The notes below the pieces were generated by a model. That model was not told where the DNA came from. It worked only from the letters and a program-made list of their open reading frames with translations, and did no database searches. Below, piece by piece: positions 1-10,763 of a DNA stretch of 64,000 nucleotides. This DNA comes from Fonsecaea monophora (lineage: Eukaryota; Ascomycota; Eurotiomycetes; Chaetothyriales; Herpotrichiellaceae): positions 62,001 to 126,000 of the forward strand of contig NW_019173969.1 of assembly GCF_001642475.1 (NCBI RefSeq), in the 5' to 3' direction. Position 1 is the stretch's first letter; the number at the start of each line of letters is the position of its first letter. The position numbers and the translations under genes were made by a program.

Positions 1-2181
1 CTGAGCCAACCGATCGAGCTTGCGCCGCTTAAGATCATGCGCCCTTTGATCCGCAGCAAGATCAATTTCGCGATTACTGAATGATACCGATTTTGAGAGG
101 TTGCCCCCACGAGAGACGGGCCTCTCAGAAGGCTCGCGCTTTAAGGTTGGGATTATAGGATTCTGCGTCATGGAAGCTGTTACAGAGGGACCGCGGGAGA
201 AGGTAGTCGGCGGCGAGCCGTGCCGGTGGAGTTGGTGGTCTTCGCTAAGAACTCTCTCGAGAGTCCGTTTCGTAAATGGCCTCGCTGATGTAGATTTTGT
301 GAGTGACGATATCGAGGACGATCTATGCAGGGTTGCTGCAGGTGCTGGAGGTGGATGTTTGGATCGCTTGGGAGAAATTTCGGGTCCGCCGAGCTTACGA
401 CATATTGATTTGATTTGCTCTGGGAGTTTGATCGAGTAGAATGGGAGAAGGACGTCCTTGCAAAAGTCCCTAAGGGAATCATTAGCTTTGGAAGAGGTGG
501 TGCTGTTCTTTCTATCATCTGTGGCGACAAGGTCATCGAGGCTGATGGTGTGCCAGATGCATAGACGATCAACGATGGTGTCGATTTCACTCGACCAGTT
601 GCGCCTCTTCCTCTTGTGTTGCCTTTGTGGAACTGCGGCCAAGATTGCATTGTTGTCACCCTCGATCGATTCGAGCTTCACGTCTGGATCTGTTACCTGC
701 ACTGGCTTCGCAGTCTCAGAGAGTCGTGATCCGGCGATTTCAAGCAACATGACCTCCAGGATTAGGAGCATCTGCATTTCACTTTCCCGCATACGCAAAT
801 CAGCGAATTCTTTCCGCATCTCCTCGGTCTGGCTGGTCGCTGTAAGGCTCGTCGGCTTCAAATCCCTGCTACGCCACCATTTCGCAATAAAGTCCTCCTC
901 GTCAGGCCATAGACAATCCTTGCCCAGCTTCGCTTTCTTCTTCCGACTCCTTTTCTGTTGAGATGCGGCTTGTCCGACAGCATCTTCGCTTTCCTGCTCC
1001 GCCACAATTGATGGCAAAGCTTTGATGATGTTTGCCAGAGACTCCTTGTATTTAAGATCAATTTTCTTTGTAGGCAATATAATTTGCTCGTAAAATTCGG
1101 AAAGTTCAAATATTCCCTTCGCAGGATCTCCACCTGATCGCACATGTGCTCGTGCCCGACTCAGTGGTCCCTTGACATAGAATGCCAGTGATGTCTTCGA
1201 GGTATAGAGATGCTCAAAATATTGTGTGCGCAGACGCTCGGGTTCCGTGGGATTCATGTCGGCCCAAGGATTTTGTAATGTAGGGAGAGGCGCGGGTGCC
1301 ACGGGAAGAGTCTCGCTGGGTGGAACAAAGTTGTCGAGTGTGTTTTGTAAGCCTAACCCTGTGCTGTGGGTGACTGTCACAGACTCTCTCAGTACAGTTG
1401 ACCGTGCATCAGATGTTGACTGTATAACTGTACTAGGAACGGGAATCTGAGCCAAATCCTGACCAGCCAGATTATCCAATGAAGGAGCAATCGGTTGCTG
1501 GACGAGATCAGGAGAGCATATTGGGGTGATAGACTCGTGCAAGATGGTACGATTGGGCTTTAAGATTGACATCCTAGCCAATGCACCGCGTCGATTTGCT
1601 GGTTTCTTGGGGCTCTTCGGCGTAGGCAATGCTGGCAAACTCGAGACTGACCCGGTCCTCGCAAGGGAAGAGCGGGGACCGCCATCTTCCTCTCCTCGTA
1701 GTAAATCCTCAATTCTGACTTCGGCTACTTTGCCAATTGCAGCATCGTGGCACCAGGATTCTGAAATCGAACTGTGTAAAGCACACGCGACGTAGACAGA
1801 GTCGCCAATTCGCTCAACAGCATGGAGGGCACCATTGGGGACTTGACGGACGACCAAAATGCGTTGTTCCCATTCCTCCACGGACAAAATGGTTGCTTCA
1901 AAGATCAACCGGCAAGTCCCGGTGGACGTGTTGAGCCATGCTAAAGGCAGACATGCTCGAGCCACAAGCGTTACCGGTGCAAAGTTGAGAGTTGCATGGC
2001 TTGGAGAGAGGGGTTTCGCTGTAAAAACATCTGATTGCGAGCCTTTGTTGTCAGTCTCAATGTCACTGCTTTTTCTCTTCTTGCTGTGAGTGACGCTGGA
2101 GTCAGATGCGATGTCCACCCTTCTGTCACTGGTTGAAACGGGTATTGATTGTCGATGATCCGGTGAGGATGGTGATCGCAT
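1..2181 (-). CDS. sld3: DNA replication regulator Sld3 (3' end outside window)
   Basis: Sld3 is the CDK-regulated replication initiation factor that recruits Cdc45 to origin-bound MCM and binds Dpb11 when phosphorylated; it acts in the nucleus. The frame is open from an ATG at 2181 (in-frame stop at 2193-2191) down to the left edge, giving 727 codons without an intron; the C-terminus lies outside. Near residues 410-445 there is a basic run followed by CLWPDEEDFIAKWW and RSRDLKPTSL, which I recognise from the fungal Sld3 central domain; DFCKDVLLPFYSIKLP follows near residue 570. The N-terminus is Ser/Lys-rich, and the last visible residues are basic (LKRRKLDRLAQ). It is divergent from nothing nearby and lies head to tail behind the syntaxin gene. 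Identity rests on motif recall, supported by length and the lysine/serine-rich tail. Confidence 0.88.
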   Translation of the reverse strand, partial: MRSPSSPDHRQSIPVSTSDRRVDIASDSSVTHSKKRKSSDIETDNKGSQSDVFTAKPLSPSHATLNFAPVTLVARACLPLAWLNTSTGTCRLIFEATILSVEEWEQRILVVRQVPNGALHAVERIGDSVYVACALHSSISESWCHDAAIGKVAEVRIEDLLRGEEDGGPRSSLARTGSVSSLPALPTPKSPKKPANRRGALARMSILKPNRTILHESITPICSPDLVQQPIAPSLDNLAGQDLAQIPVPSTVIQSTSDARSTVLRESVTVTHSTGLGLQNTLDNFVPPSETLPVAPAPLPTLQNPWADMNPTEPERLRTQYFEHLYTSKTSLAFYVKGPLSRARAHVRSGGDPAKGIFELSEFYEQIILPTKKIDLKYKESLANIIKALPSIVAEQESEDAVGQAASQQKRSRKKKAKLGKDCLWPDEEDFIAKWWRSRDLKPTSLTATSQTEEMRKEFADLRMRESEMQMLLILEVMLLEIAGSRLSETAKPVQVTDPDVKLESIEGDNNAILAAVPQRQHKRKRRNWSSEIDTIVDRLCIWHTISLDDLVATDDRKNSTTSSKANDSLRDFCKDVLLPFYSIKLPEQIKSICRKLGGPEISPKRSKHPPPAPAATLHRSSSISSLTKSTSARPFTKRTLERVLSEDHQLHRHGSPPTTFSRGPSVTASMTQNPIIPTLKREPSERPVSRGGNLSKSVSFSNREIDLAADQRAHDLKRRKLDRLAQ

Positions 2182-2680
2182 ATCGTGCCATTACGAAGGT
2201 AACAGTAAATTTCAAAGTCGAACCGATCATGAAGACGAATGGATCCAGGTTGGAAAAGGGTACGCGGTAGGAGATGGGGACTTGACGTCACGCGTCACGA
2301 ACAAGGCTGAAACGCAGCCTTGCGGTCTCGTGGCTGAACCTCATGGCCTCGTAAAGACATTTGTACGAGCTACATAGTCGTAGAATGTGCCGATTACATC
2401 TGTTCATTGACAATAGTGACAGCAGACTACCCTCGTCCACGGAAAGTCCAGGTTGGATCTAATGTCCTCCCTCAAGATCCCGCCTTGACTTGACAGAGTT
2501 TGGAACCATATAATTGAACCTGTCACACCGACCGAATTGCAGCTGCCCATAGGCTTTATTGCATGGTTGATGCTGCTTGAGCCGAGAGCAGAAAACTCTA
2601 CGCAATGACTGTACATTCGGCGCTATAGGCCCATGTATCTAAGGCCAACAAGAACGCCAAAACGCTGCAAACCCCATTCT
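2182..2680. other. intergenic, SLD3 promoter and syntaxin 3' flank
   Basis: About 500 bp between the SLD3 start and the syntaxin stop. I see no convincing reading frame, tRNA B-box or repeat. It should hold the SLD3 promoter and the syntaxin 3' UTR. Confidence 0.5.
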
Positions 2681-3521
2681 TCATCCCAGAACAACAGCTA
2701 GAACCACAATCAACAGGACAACCGCTAAGATTACTAGCAAACAGCAAGCCTTGTTTCTGGCCGACTTCTGGTACCGGCTTGCGCTTCTGAGTTCTGTATC
2801 GGCTCCCCGCGTGTCCGTCAACGTATTCTCGACGTTGATGTCGATAGCATCGATCATGTCGCCTTGATCTCGAACAAGATGGGCGACATCTCGGAAGAGT
2901 TCGTTTAATTCGCCCACTGATTGTTCGATCTGTCGAATCTCTCCTTCTCGTTCGATAATCAAATTCTCCTGAAAGTCGACTTCACTTTGTTCTGCAAGCC
3001 GAGGTTCTTCAAGTAATTGGCGTTGTTGACCGCCTTCCGCCGATGGGGATTGACCTGACTGAGCCTCTTCGAGTGCCGCTTTCGATGCCCGTTCTCTCTC
3101 TATCGCCCTTCTCTGGACTACCTGGAATTCGGACAGGGCAGAGGCAAACTCTCGTGAGAGCTTCTGATTTGTATATCGCTGCGAAGGCTAATGGCGGAAT
3201 CAGTGTCTGTAGCATAAGCGATGTGAGGCAACTAACATTTAGGTCTGGCCATGTTTGCGCCCTCTTGACACCATCTCCCACCTCTTTGAATCCCTCTCTA
3301 GTCTCCTCCAGCAAGTCATGTATCCTTTCCCGACCTCTCTCAGTGTCCTTTTTCGAAAGTTGATTCGAGAGTCGCGAGATGTTCGAGGTCAATTCGAAGA
3401 GTCGGGTAGACAGCGACTCGGTGAACTTTTGAAACTCTGGATCATCTCTGTATTGCGGATCGTCCTGCCTTCGGGTAGTAGTAGGTTGCGACTCGAGTGA
3501 TGAGAGTCTGTCGAAAGACAT
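2681..3521 (-). CDS. pep12: Pep12/syntaxin-7-type Qa-SNARE
   Basis: Endosomal/vacuolar target-membrane SNARE that drives fusion of Golgi- and endosome-derived vesicles. Exons are 3521-3237 and 3178-2681; the 58-nt intron 3236-3179 starts GTTAGT and ends GCAG, and joins phase 0, giving 260 residues. The N-terminal part (about 25-130) is helical and fits an Habc bundle. The SNARE helix covers about 170-235, with the zero-layer glutamine at about residue 200 in LVRDQGDMIDAI. The last 22 residues (about 239-260) are a hydrophobic tail anchor after two cysteines (ACCLLVILAVV), possible palmitoylation sites. The start MSFDRLSSLE is preceded by a 393-bp region shared with the divergent NDC1 gene. 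Pep12 rather than Vam3 is chosen from overall resemblance; a joint Pep12/Vam3 orthologue is possible. Confidence 0.88.
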
Positions 3522-3914
3522 GTCGATCGTCGCCGGGAAATTGTCCCTGGGATATTATCGCACGAGATACAGGAAACACTCGATGGTTTATAGAGCTAGA
3601 CTGGGTGTGAATTAACTGATCATTGTGAAAGAATAGTGGAAGCCTGCAGAGTGGGAAGGAAGGGCACTTGACATGCGGCACTTGCGAAACCAGCCTCCTC
3701 CACATCACGTGGACTGGCGTCATTCCCCGAAAACACGTTGCCCACTGCACAATTTTGTTTACATGGTTTAACACAATTTGGTGTTCAGGAAGTGCGCTTC
3801 GACTCCCATCTTCACCTCTCCGAAACCTGCGACTCGGCTACCCGCAGCGCTCGCTGGTCGATGGACTGCTTCACCATATCATGATACCATTCTCATAGTG
3901 TCCTGCCAACAACC
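3522..3914. promoter_or_regulatory. divergent promoter PEP12 / NDC1
   Basis: The 393 bp between two divergent start codons must contain both promoters. Pyrimidine-rich stretches precede the NDC1 ATG. No individual factor site is claimed. Confidence 0.5.
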
Positions 3915-5972
3915 ATGGCGAGTCCAGCTGCCGCCTCCTTGATCCCTCCCCCTCGACCCTACCGACGATTCTTAACCTCCGCTCTCCATAAACGATTCGT
4001 ACATGCTGCGTTCATCTCCCTCCTCATCGCCCTCCATAATGCTTTTTGGCTCGGTTCGAAGAAAGACCTATTCTGGTCATGGTTTCCTTTTGGCCCTGCT
4101 GGGATCAAAGCGTTACTTTTTTTCATGGCCAGCCTGTTCGTCTTCATCCTCCAAATAGCCACCCTCAATATCGGCAGACAGACGACAGTTTCCCCTTTTG
4201 CGACCTTCAGAACAAACTTCCTCAGTGTATCGTCAGTGCATACATTGTTCTGGTACTTGATTTCGGGATGGTGGTTTACTGAAGCATTCATTTGGTCTTC
4301 TCCAGACCTTGGCTGGATTACAAGAGGAAACCATCACACTCCCGACATTCTAAACGAGAAACCCATCTTCTTCCGTCTTTACGCCTTACTTCTCGCGGTC
4401 GCATATGCAGGACTTCATACTTATCGCGGAAATTCAACCCTCCTGATCCCCGTCTCACAACTGTCAAGCACGCCAAACCCCGACACCAAAGCTCAGGAAA
4501 CTCATCCGATCGAACCTATTCAGACACAGCTGCAACGCAAAATGCTCCCTGTGCTCATAGAGAGTACTCTCATTCCAGGAGCCGTAATCATTGTGGCTCC
4601 TTTCATCAATGGCCTCTTCCTGCGAAACATTTTCTGGCAGCTCCATCTTGCTATGGCAAAACCATTCTTCAACCTTTCGAGAGCAAACGCCCGTCCGGTA
4701 GGATATCCTCCTCTGGGGCCTGTTTATTTGCTCCAATGCTTCGGTGCCGGATTTCTTCTTACACTGACATGGGAGTTGACTTCGCTCCTGTTCGTGATTT
4801 ATCTCAATCAGCAGCCCACAAAGTCTGGGTTGCCACTTTCCGCTTCTAGCAAAGATCCCAATGGAACACTCCTTAATGGACTCAAAGCCAAACGAGACGT
4901 CGTAAGAACCTTTGCCTTTTGGGAGTTGGCTATCATTGCCCACAGACACAAAGAACGAAGAAAGGCTATTTTCGAAGATATTGAACGGCCTACCGGACCA
5001 ATGTGGAGCCAAATGGTACAAGCCGGTCTGAAAGTATTGCAAGAAGTGCAAACTCGCATTGTTGGACCTCCCCCAGCAGCACCACAGCCTGTAGGTGCAG
5101 ACCAAATCAAATCTCTACCACGCATTGTTCCTGAAGTACCGACTCAATCGATCTTTCAAGCAAATCCGAAATCAAGCGTCGGTGACAGGCTGCTGGCAAG
5201 TCCTTTGCGACAAATTGGCAGTAGTAAACAGCCCTGGCATCCACCCATAGAACAAACGGCCAAAACAGTCGAAACAAAATTGCTCGAGTATGCGAGGCCG
5301 CCAGGCACGACTCAAACGCCAACCAAAGGTATTTCAGATCAATGGATGGCTGCTCTAAAGCAAAGTCGCATGGCTTGGTTCTTCGTGCCCACAAATGCCG
5401 CCCGAATCAACGCCATGGTACTCGGATCACCCCATGGAAACGCAGCATTGATTGTTGATGCAATTGAGTCAATAACCAGAATGCAAGTTGCCAGTCTCAC
5501 AGAAGATACATACGGCAAAGCCACTCCGACAGTGCCAGACACTGTAAGAACATTTACAAAAACTCTCAACATAATTGAAGACCTTGTATCGAAACACAAA
5601 CAGGGCGTTGCGGGCGGCATTGATGAAGTTGACATCATCATCGCAAGATTAAGAGCTGGGCTGAAGGAGTTGTTGTCAGCCTTTCAGGTGTATTTGATTG
5701 ATCAAGGTCTTGGGATTGCCGACCTTAACCAGGCCAAGAAGGCCACCCAGGCACCAGAACCTGAGGAAGCGCAGGAAAAAGCCAAGCCCAAGGCTGTCGA
5801 ACAACCGACGCAGAGACGTCTTTTTCAGAAAGATGCGCAAAAAGATGGTACCAAGGACAGGAACCGAATATCGGAGGATCAGATCCCGAGATTGGAGCCT
5901 TCAGGGTGGTCTGGATCTAATCCTCAAAATGGCCGTTTATTCCAGAGAAGAGAGATGGAACAAGTCAGGTAA
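3915..5972 (+). CDS. ndc1: Nucleoporin/SPB insertion protein Ndc1
   Basis: Integral nuclear-envelope protein that anchors nuclear pore complexes and spindle pole bodies. It is a single exon of 685 residues. The N-terminal half carries six hydrophobic segments at about residues 28-46, 62-84, 102-125, 151-169, 212-240 and 267-298, the arrangement of the Ndc1/NUP family. The C-terminal half is soluble, with low-complexity linkers (Pro/Lys/Gln-rich around 600-660) and a charged tail. The start is the first ATG after the divergent promoter, in the context AACCATGG. The gene is convergent with ELP1, with only 61 bp between the two stop codons, so the 3' UTRs probably overlap. The identification comes from the membrane topology and N-terminal similarity; no catalytic motif is expected. 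Confidence 0.85.
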   Translation: MASPAAASLIPPPRPYRRFLTSALHKRFVHAAFISLLIALHNAFWLGSKKDLFWSWFPFGPAGIKALLFFMASLFVFILQIATLNIGRQTTVSPFATFRTNFLSVSSVHTLFWYLISGWWFTEAFIWSSPDLGWITRGNHHTPDILNEKPIFFRLYALLLAVAYAGLHTYRGNSTLLIPVSQLSSTPNPDTKAQETHPIEPIQTQLQRKMLPVLIESTLIPGAVIIVAPFINGLFLRNIFWQLHLAMAKPFFNLSRANARPVGYPPLGPVYLLQCFGAGFLLTLTWELTSLLFVIYLNQQPTKSGLPLSASSKDPNGTLLNGLKAKRDVVRTFAFWELAIIAHRHKERRKAIFEDIERPTGPMWSQMVQAGLKVLQEVQTRIVGPPPAAPQPVGADQIKSLPRIVPEVPTQSIFQANPKSSVGDRLLASPLRQIGSSKQPWHPPIEQTAKTVETKLLEYARPPGTTQTPTKGISDQWMAALKQSRMAWFFVPTNAARINAMVLGSPHGNAALIVDAIESITRMQVASLTEDTYGKATPTVPDTVRTFTKTLNIIEDLVSKHKQGVAGGIDEVDIIIARLRAGLKELLSAFQVYLIDQGLGIADLNQAKKATQAPEPEEAQEKAKPKAVEQPTQRRLFQKDAQKDGTKDRNRISEDQIPRLEPSGWSGSNPQNGRLFQRREMEQVR

Positions 5973-6033
5973 CACCATAGAATCGAGTCAAAATTTCAAA
6001 GGTTCTCTTCATTTAGAGGTGGTCGAGCGTATG

Positions 6034-9000
6034 CTATGAAGCTACAGCCTCGCTGTAATTCCAACCCTTGACTTCGGGCGCCTCTCTCTTTTTCTGGCTT
6101 TCCTGCTGGCTGTCCCAGAACACGCCTTCTGCTCCAGGAGGTCTTCCTTGTCCGTCTTTATCATACGTGCCCTCCTCGACCTGAACCTGGCCATCTTCTG
6201 GATTTGTTTTGGCAACCTCCCAGACGTCCTCTCTAGCTCTTTCGCAGGCCTGGCAGATTTCCTTCATGTTGTCGTCGACCTGTCTCGCTTGCTCTCGCAT
6301 GCCTCGCCTAGAGAGACCCGCGAGAAGACGACCCACCTCCTCGTGGAGGCCGTTTACGCGGTCGATCAGTCTCCCCACGCTGGCGACGAGGTACTCTTCC
6401 TCGTAGACCGAGCCCTTTTTGCCGCGGGCGCGCTTGCGTTCTTCGCGGCGTTTCGTCTTTGACGTCTTCCGCGACACGTTGGAGGCCACGGTGCCGCCGA
6501 ACTTGCTGGCGTTGCTGCCGTAGCGGGTGAAAAGACTCTGGCCGCCCAGTGTGCTGACGTCCGTGGGCGCCAGGGAGACGTTGTCCGGGATGTCGCCTGC
6601 GGCGCCGTCCGCAGCCACGGTGGGATCACCACCGAAGAAAGCCAGAGGATCTTCCTCCTTTTTCTTGCGGAGCTCAACGATGCGTGGGACCTGTGCGTTC
6701 AGTTGTGCACGGCAGTCCGCAAGGAGTTCGAGTATCTCGCCGACTTTCTCGCCTAGCCCTGCGTCTGTGATCTGGTGGATCTCGGAAACAGAGCGGCCAT
6801 CGTGGGCGAGAACGCGCATTGCTTCAGCGAAATAAGATCCCCGGCACAGAAGTTTTGCTGCCTCGGGAGTATTGGAGAGATAGTCAATTTGAATCGTCGC
6901 GGCGGCTCGATAGTCCCGGTTCTCGTCCGCCAAAGTTGTTGCCAGACTCTGCGCGAGCGACTTCAGTTGCGGGGCTGTCAAGGGCACAAGAGTCGCACAG
7001 GTCAGTGCCTCACGCCACTTATGTGCCAGTGCGTACAGCTTGTGCGAAGAATCGTAGTCGCCCAGTGATTCGTAAAGCGTAGCAGCTTGGGCATGATGAG
7101 ACTTTTGAGTCGTGAGATACTCAGCATACATACGGGTTATTCGGGTCAGGTGGACTTGGTCGTATTTGTACAGCTCCATCGCCGTGTTGTAAAGGGAATG
7201 CTTTGCCGTGTAGGTCGCGACTTGCTCATGCTCGCCGAGCGCATGTAATGAAACCAAAGCTTTGCTGTACTTCTTGAGATGATCGTCAATCGCAAACTTC
7301 CGTCTGAGCTCCGACATTTCCTGGAGAGATTGCAGGTAGGGCATATATTCCCTTGGGTCTCTTGAGCTGTCATTCTGCGCTACGAGGAGCGTCAACTCGA
7401 GATCATAGAGTGAGAGGGCAGCGTCAAATAGAACGGAGGGATTGGGGGTGAGGAAGAACAGGAGGGAGATTGCAACGTCCGCCTCTTCTTTGGAAGTTTC
7501 GAGGAGGGCGGAGACAAGCGTCAAGGCAGAGAATAAGTCGGGGGGTCGCTTGCAGACATGGGCCGTTATGATGGTCTGCAAGTAAGAGGAAGGTTTTGAA
7601 GATAGGCTCGAAAGGAACGTGTCAGCAATCTTGTTGATTTTGCTGCCAGGAACCAGGTTGGCAGGCTTCGTGTTCGCAGATTGTGGCTTTGGGTCAGATT
7701 GAACTTGCAAGGTCGTGTCGCGGTATAACGTCTGCGTGACGTCCTCGTCCCTGAGTTTCGAAAGAAATGCATCTAAACGGCTGGGCTTCTTAAGTTGGTC
7801 AATAAATTTGGGCACGTTGGCCAGAAAAATACCTGGCTCATAGTCGTGCAGGATGTTCATATCGACCTGATGGGTTTGACAAGCCAGAAAAGCAGCGAGG
7901 TAGTCCTGTTGCTTAAGATGCTTGCGTATTCCCGAGAGAACTAGCAAACGAGGGTAGATTGTCTCAAGGTTTCCTCGCGGCATTTGAAGAACCACAGCGT
8001 AGATGGACGGGACAACAGTCACGATGCGTGCACCCCTTTCGATATTTCTGCATCGTTCGTCGATCTCCGGCGTGTCATCGGGGACTTGCATTGCTGAGGG
8101 AGGGGTAAGATGGACGAATTTCAGGAGGTGTGCAGAGGTGGTGAAAATTAGATGCGTCGAAGTGAGCACGTAGGAGGTAACCTCGCGGACGAGGAGCTTG
8201 TTGTCGACGTATAGATTTCCCTTAAGTGACAAAGAGACCTTATAGTATTCTGGGGTGTCACCGTTCATCTCACCATTTGCCTGATGGTGTGCGATGTGGC
8301 GAAGGGTAAAAATGGAGCTGTTGGGCTGACTACCGCTCAGTTTGACGGGCTCTATACCCATTGACCCCGGATAGTCTGTGAGCTGGACTGTGGCATCCGT
8401 AATCGGATTCGTAATAAACACAGATTCGGAAAATATGTCTGCTATGAGGCTTTCACAACCTTCAGGCGCAAGGATATGTTCCCAAGACAAGCTCTGATTC
8501 TCGGGCCACGTGGATTTCCAACACGATGTTGCTCCCACTGACTGCGTTGGCGCCATGACAAATATATCGTCGTTGACAAGAGCCACCTGAGTGTAGAACA
8601 AAGGTTCTGCTTCTGGCTGTAGTGTCGGATGTTGATGAGACTGCCGCTCAACGGTTGTTGTAAACACCAAATCGCCGTTACCCTTAGCACGGGTTTTCCA
8701 TTCACAAATTTCCAATGTCTTTGTCGTTAAGACTGCAAATCTTTGGCAATCTCGACCAAAGGCGCAGCTAATGATATTGTGGTCGAAAACGGCCTCACAG
8801 AAAGCCATCGGTGGTGGCACACCAGCTTGCTTCAAGGGAGTAAGCTTTAGTGTCCTGCCATCAATGACTCCAACGATGCCATAGTCTTGGGGAGGGACTA
8901 TGCTACCTGCTGACACCGCGGATAGGAAGGTGAGGTCCAAGAGCTTTCTGGTTGTGCCGAAGCACATCCTCAGAGGAATTTCAGGATGCCATCTCAGTGG

Positions 9001-10062
9001 CCAGTTGCTGCGTGGTGAATGGAGTAGGATCTCTTGTTTCAGATCGTAGTGATAATTTCCCATCGTCCAAAACTGCACCCTATCCTTGAAGGTGACGGCG
9101 AGAACGGTGGAGTCTGTGTTCCATGAGAGGGAAAGGCTAGACGCCCACTCATCCATTTCTTGTATCGTCGTTCGAAGATCAAATTGACCATGTCGGAGAC
9201 CGTTTCTCTCGAAGAAGATGACCTCCAGCTTTGTCTCGGATCGGCGAACACTGGCAATGAGATTTCCCGAAGGCTTCCAGCTCAATGCCGACTCCATACC
9301 ATCGACAGGTTCACTAGCGCTGTCCAGGACAGCCTCACGCGTGAAAACCCGGATAACTCGACGTTGACCAGGGACCACGCTGCTTATAGCAAGGTATTGC
9401 CCGTCTCCTCGCCAACTGATCGTGACCTTGTCATCCTCAAAAGGGCTCAACTTGCCCTCGTCGACCTTTTCCGGCACGGTAGGATCTCGCATTGCTTTGG
9501 CGCGACGACCTTGGAATTGAGTCTCCTTGTGACCCCAACCTACAGAGACATGTTTGGAAACTTTGAGGTCGTCTGGGGATAGAGTGCCTTCATTGAGAGG
9601 TTCGAAAGTCCTACTCATCAGCACGAGGGTGTCTGCACGGGTGACGATGGCCAGCAGTTCTTCGTCTGGGGCCCATGCAGCAGCACAGATTCCGATGTCG
9701 ACGGTACCAACAATTTCGATCCTCTCTTGTCCGGGACCTGGATCCTCGCGCACAACCACAACATCTCCGCCCGCGAGCACAAGGCATGATGTTCTAGTGT
9801 CAGGGAAATATTGGAGCAGCAGGATTTCATCACATTGTAGATGTGGAAGCGGACACGGTGAATCCCACGAAGTGATGGCCACGAACTCGTCTTGGGAAGA
9901 TGAGGTCTTGACTCGTCTCTTCAGTTCGATGATAGGCTGTGTAGGTGTTGGACCAAATGCACAGATTATTGCATTATGGGTCGTGTCCCAGGCTGTCGCT
10001 GTGAGTGGCAAATCATCCGGTAGCCGAGTCTCATGATACGCTATGGTCCTCAAATTTCGCAT
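6034..10062 (-). CDS. elp1: Elongator complex subunit Elp1 (IKI3)
   Basis: Scaffold subunit of Elongator, which makes the cm5-type modification of wobble uridine in tRNA in the cytoplasm. A single exon of 1342 residues, the normal length for the IKI3 family. The start (MRNLRTIAYHETRLP) and the N-terminal ~750 residues have the repeating beta-propeller character of the two Elp1 WD40 domains (for example ISWRGDGQYLAISS and LSWNTDSTVLAVTF). The C-terminal half is alpha-helical TPR-like (LYKYDQVHLTRITRMYAEYL, ATLYESLGDYDSSHKLYALA). A very basic patch SRKTSKTKRREERKRARGKK lies near residue 1200, corresponding to the tRNA-binding/nuclear-localisation segment known in Elp1. The DNA for this part (about 6400-6560) is noticeably richer in G+C than the rest of the gene. 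Confidence 0.95.
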   Translation of the reverse strand: MRNLRTIAYHETRLPDDLPLTATAWDTTHNAIICAFGPTPTQPIIELKRRVKTSSSQDEFVAITSWDSPCPLPHLQCDEILLLQYFPDTRTSCLVLAGGDVVVVREDPGPGQERIEIVGTVDIGICAAAWAPDEELLAIVTRADTLVLMSRTFEPLNEGTLSPDDLKVSKHVSVGWGHKETQFQGRRAKAMRDPTVPEKVDEGKLSPFEDDKVTISWRGDGQYLAISSVVPGQRRVIRVFTREAVLDSASEPVDGMESALSWKPSGNLIASVRRSETKLEVIFFERNGLRHGQFDLRTTIQEMDEWASSLSLSWNTDSTVLAVTFKDRVQFWTMGNYHYDLKQEILLHSPRSNWPLRWHPEIPLRMCFGTTRKLLDLTFLSAVSAGSIVPPQDYGIVGVIDGRTLKLTPLKQAGVPPPMAFCEAVFDHNIISCAFGRDCQRFAVLTTKTLEICEWKTRAKGNGDLVFTTTVERQSHQHPTLQPEAEPLFYTQVALVNDDIFVMAPTQSVGATSCWKSTWPENQSLSWEHILAPEGCESLIADIFSESVFITNPITDATVQLTDYPGSMGIEPVKLSGSQPNSSIFTLRHIAHHQANGEMNGDTPEYYKVSLSLKGNLYVDNKLLVREVTSYVLTSTHLIFTTSAHLLKFVHLTPPSAMQVPDDTPEIDERCRNIERGARIVTVVPSIYAVVLQMPRGNLETIYPRLLVLSGIRKHLKQQDYLAAFLACQTHQVDMNILHDYEPGIFLANVPKFIDQLKKPSRLDAFLSKLRDEDVTQTLYRDTTLQVQSDPKPQSANTKPANLVPGSKINKIADTFLSSLSSKPSSYLQTIITAHVCKRPPDLFSALTLVSALLETSKEEADVAISLLFFLTPNPSVLFDAALSLYDLELTLLVAQNDSSRDPREYMPYLQSLQEMSELRRKFAIDDHLKKYSKALVSLHALGEHEQVATYTAKHSLYNTAMELYKYDQVHLTRITRMYAEYLTTQKSHHAQAATLYESLGDYDSSHKLYALAHKWREALTCATLVPLTAPQLKSLAQSLATTLADENRDYRAAATIQIDYLSNTPEAAKLLCRGSYFAEAMRVLAHDGRSVSEIHQITDAGLGEKVGEILELLADCRAQLNAQVPRIVELRKKKEEDPLAFFGGDPTVAADGAAGDIPDNVSLAPTDVSTLGGQSLFTRYGSNASKFGGTVASNVSRKTSKTKRREERKRARGKKGSVYEEEYLVASVGRLIDRVNGLHEEVGRLLAGLSRRGMREQARQVDDNMKEICQACERAREDVWEVAKTNPEDGQVQVEEGTYDKDGQGRPPGAEGVFWDSQQESQKKREAPEVKGWNYSEAVAS

Positions 10063-10421
10063 GGTGACAGTTCGGAGTTAGGATTCGATCATACAGCCTG
10101 AAAGAAACAGGAAGGTTGAAGTTCTACAAGTATACGAAAAGAGGTCTTTAGGGACATAAATTTTTGGTGGTGGAACATTACGCGCATTCTGATTGGACAG
10201 CCTCCTGCTTCTGGAGGGCGCGATGGACAAGGCAAACCAGCACGAGGACGTTATCTTCGGGACGAGGAAAGAATGCGGACAAGAAGGATTGAAGCCCATG
10301 ATGGCGGATATGATTTTTTATTTCTGGCTCTGTACAAACTCCAGTTGCGAGAGCGCCATTCCCGCACTGGTTCCTCACGCAATTCAATATTCCCCAATAG
10401 ACTCCACACTCTCTAGATTTC
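10063..10421. other. intergenic, ELP1 promoter and COX8 3' flank
   Basis: About 360 bp between the ELP1 start and the COX8 stop, both on the minus strand. No gene or repeat recognised; it should include the ELP1 promoter. Confidence 0.5.
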
Positions 10422-10763
10422 TTAAGCCTTGTACGTGTGCCAGACTGTGTATGCGTCAGCATATCTCTTACAAGATGTTCTCTTAACCAGGGCTTACCGG
10501 CCAAGCCGAAAGGAATCGCGAATCCTGTGACTACTCTCCATTTAGTCCCGTGTTTCTTCAAAGTCGGAAGTATTCTTACACATGAAACCCCAGTATCGCA
10601 GCCAGAAGAATCTCGTCTTCGTGTTGAAAGGCAAGTTGGTATAAGGTCCTTCAGGGTAGTGATAAGGGCTGAAGTTGTCTGCTCGACGGACGGTAGAGGA
10701 GAAGCCGCGGCGGGCGATGAGTTGGGTTGCCATTCTGGCGCGGAGGATAGCTTGGGTATTCAT
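10422..10763 (-). CDS. COX8: Cytochrome c oxidase subunit VIII/VIIc, three exons
   Basis: Small single-span subunit of respiratory complex IV in the mitochondrial inner membrane (fungal Cox8, animal COX7C). Three exons: 10763-10580, 10530-10498 and 10444-10422; introns of 48 nt (GTAAGA...GTAG) and 53 nt (GTAAGC...branch GCTGAC...ACAG). The join gives 79 residues, the usual size. An N-terminal arginine-rich presequence ends in GFSSTVRR, a typical cleavage context. The conserved YPEGPYTNLPF, the Lys/Arg-rich KTRFFWLRYWGFM and the membrane segment TGFAIPFGLAVW follow, and the protein ends HTYKA. A further intron in the 5' UTR is possible because the ATG directly follows CCAG with a GTATGG donor about 50 nt upstream. 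The gene is divergent from MTR4 across 296 bp. Confidence 0.88.
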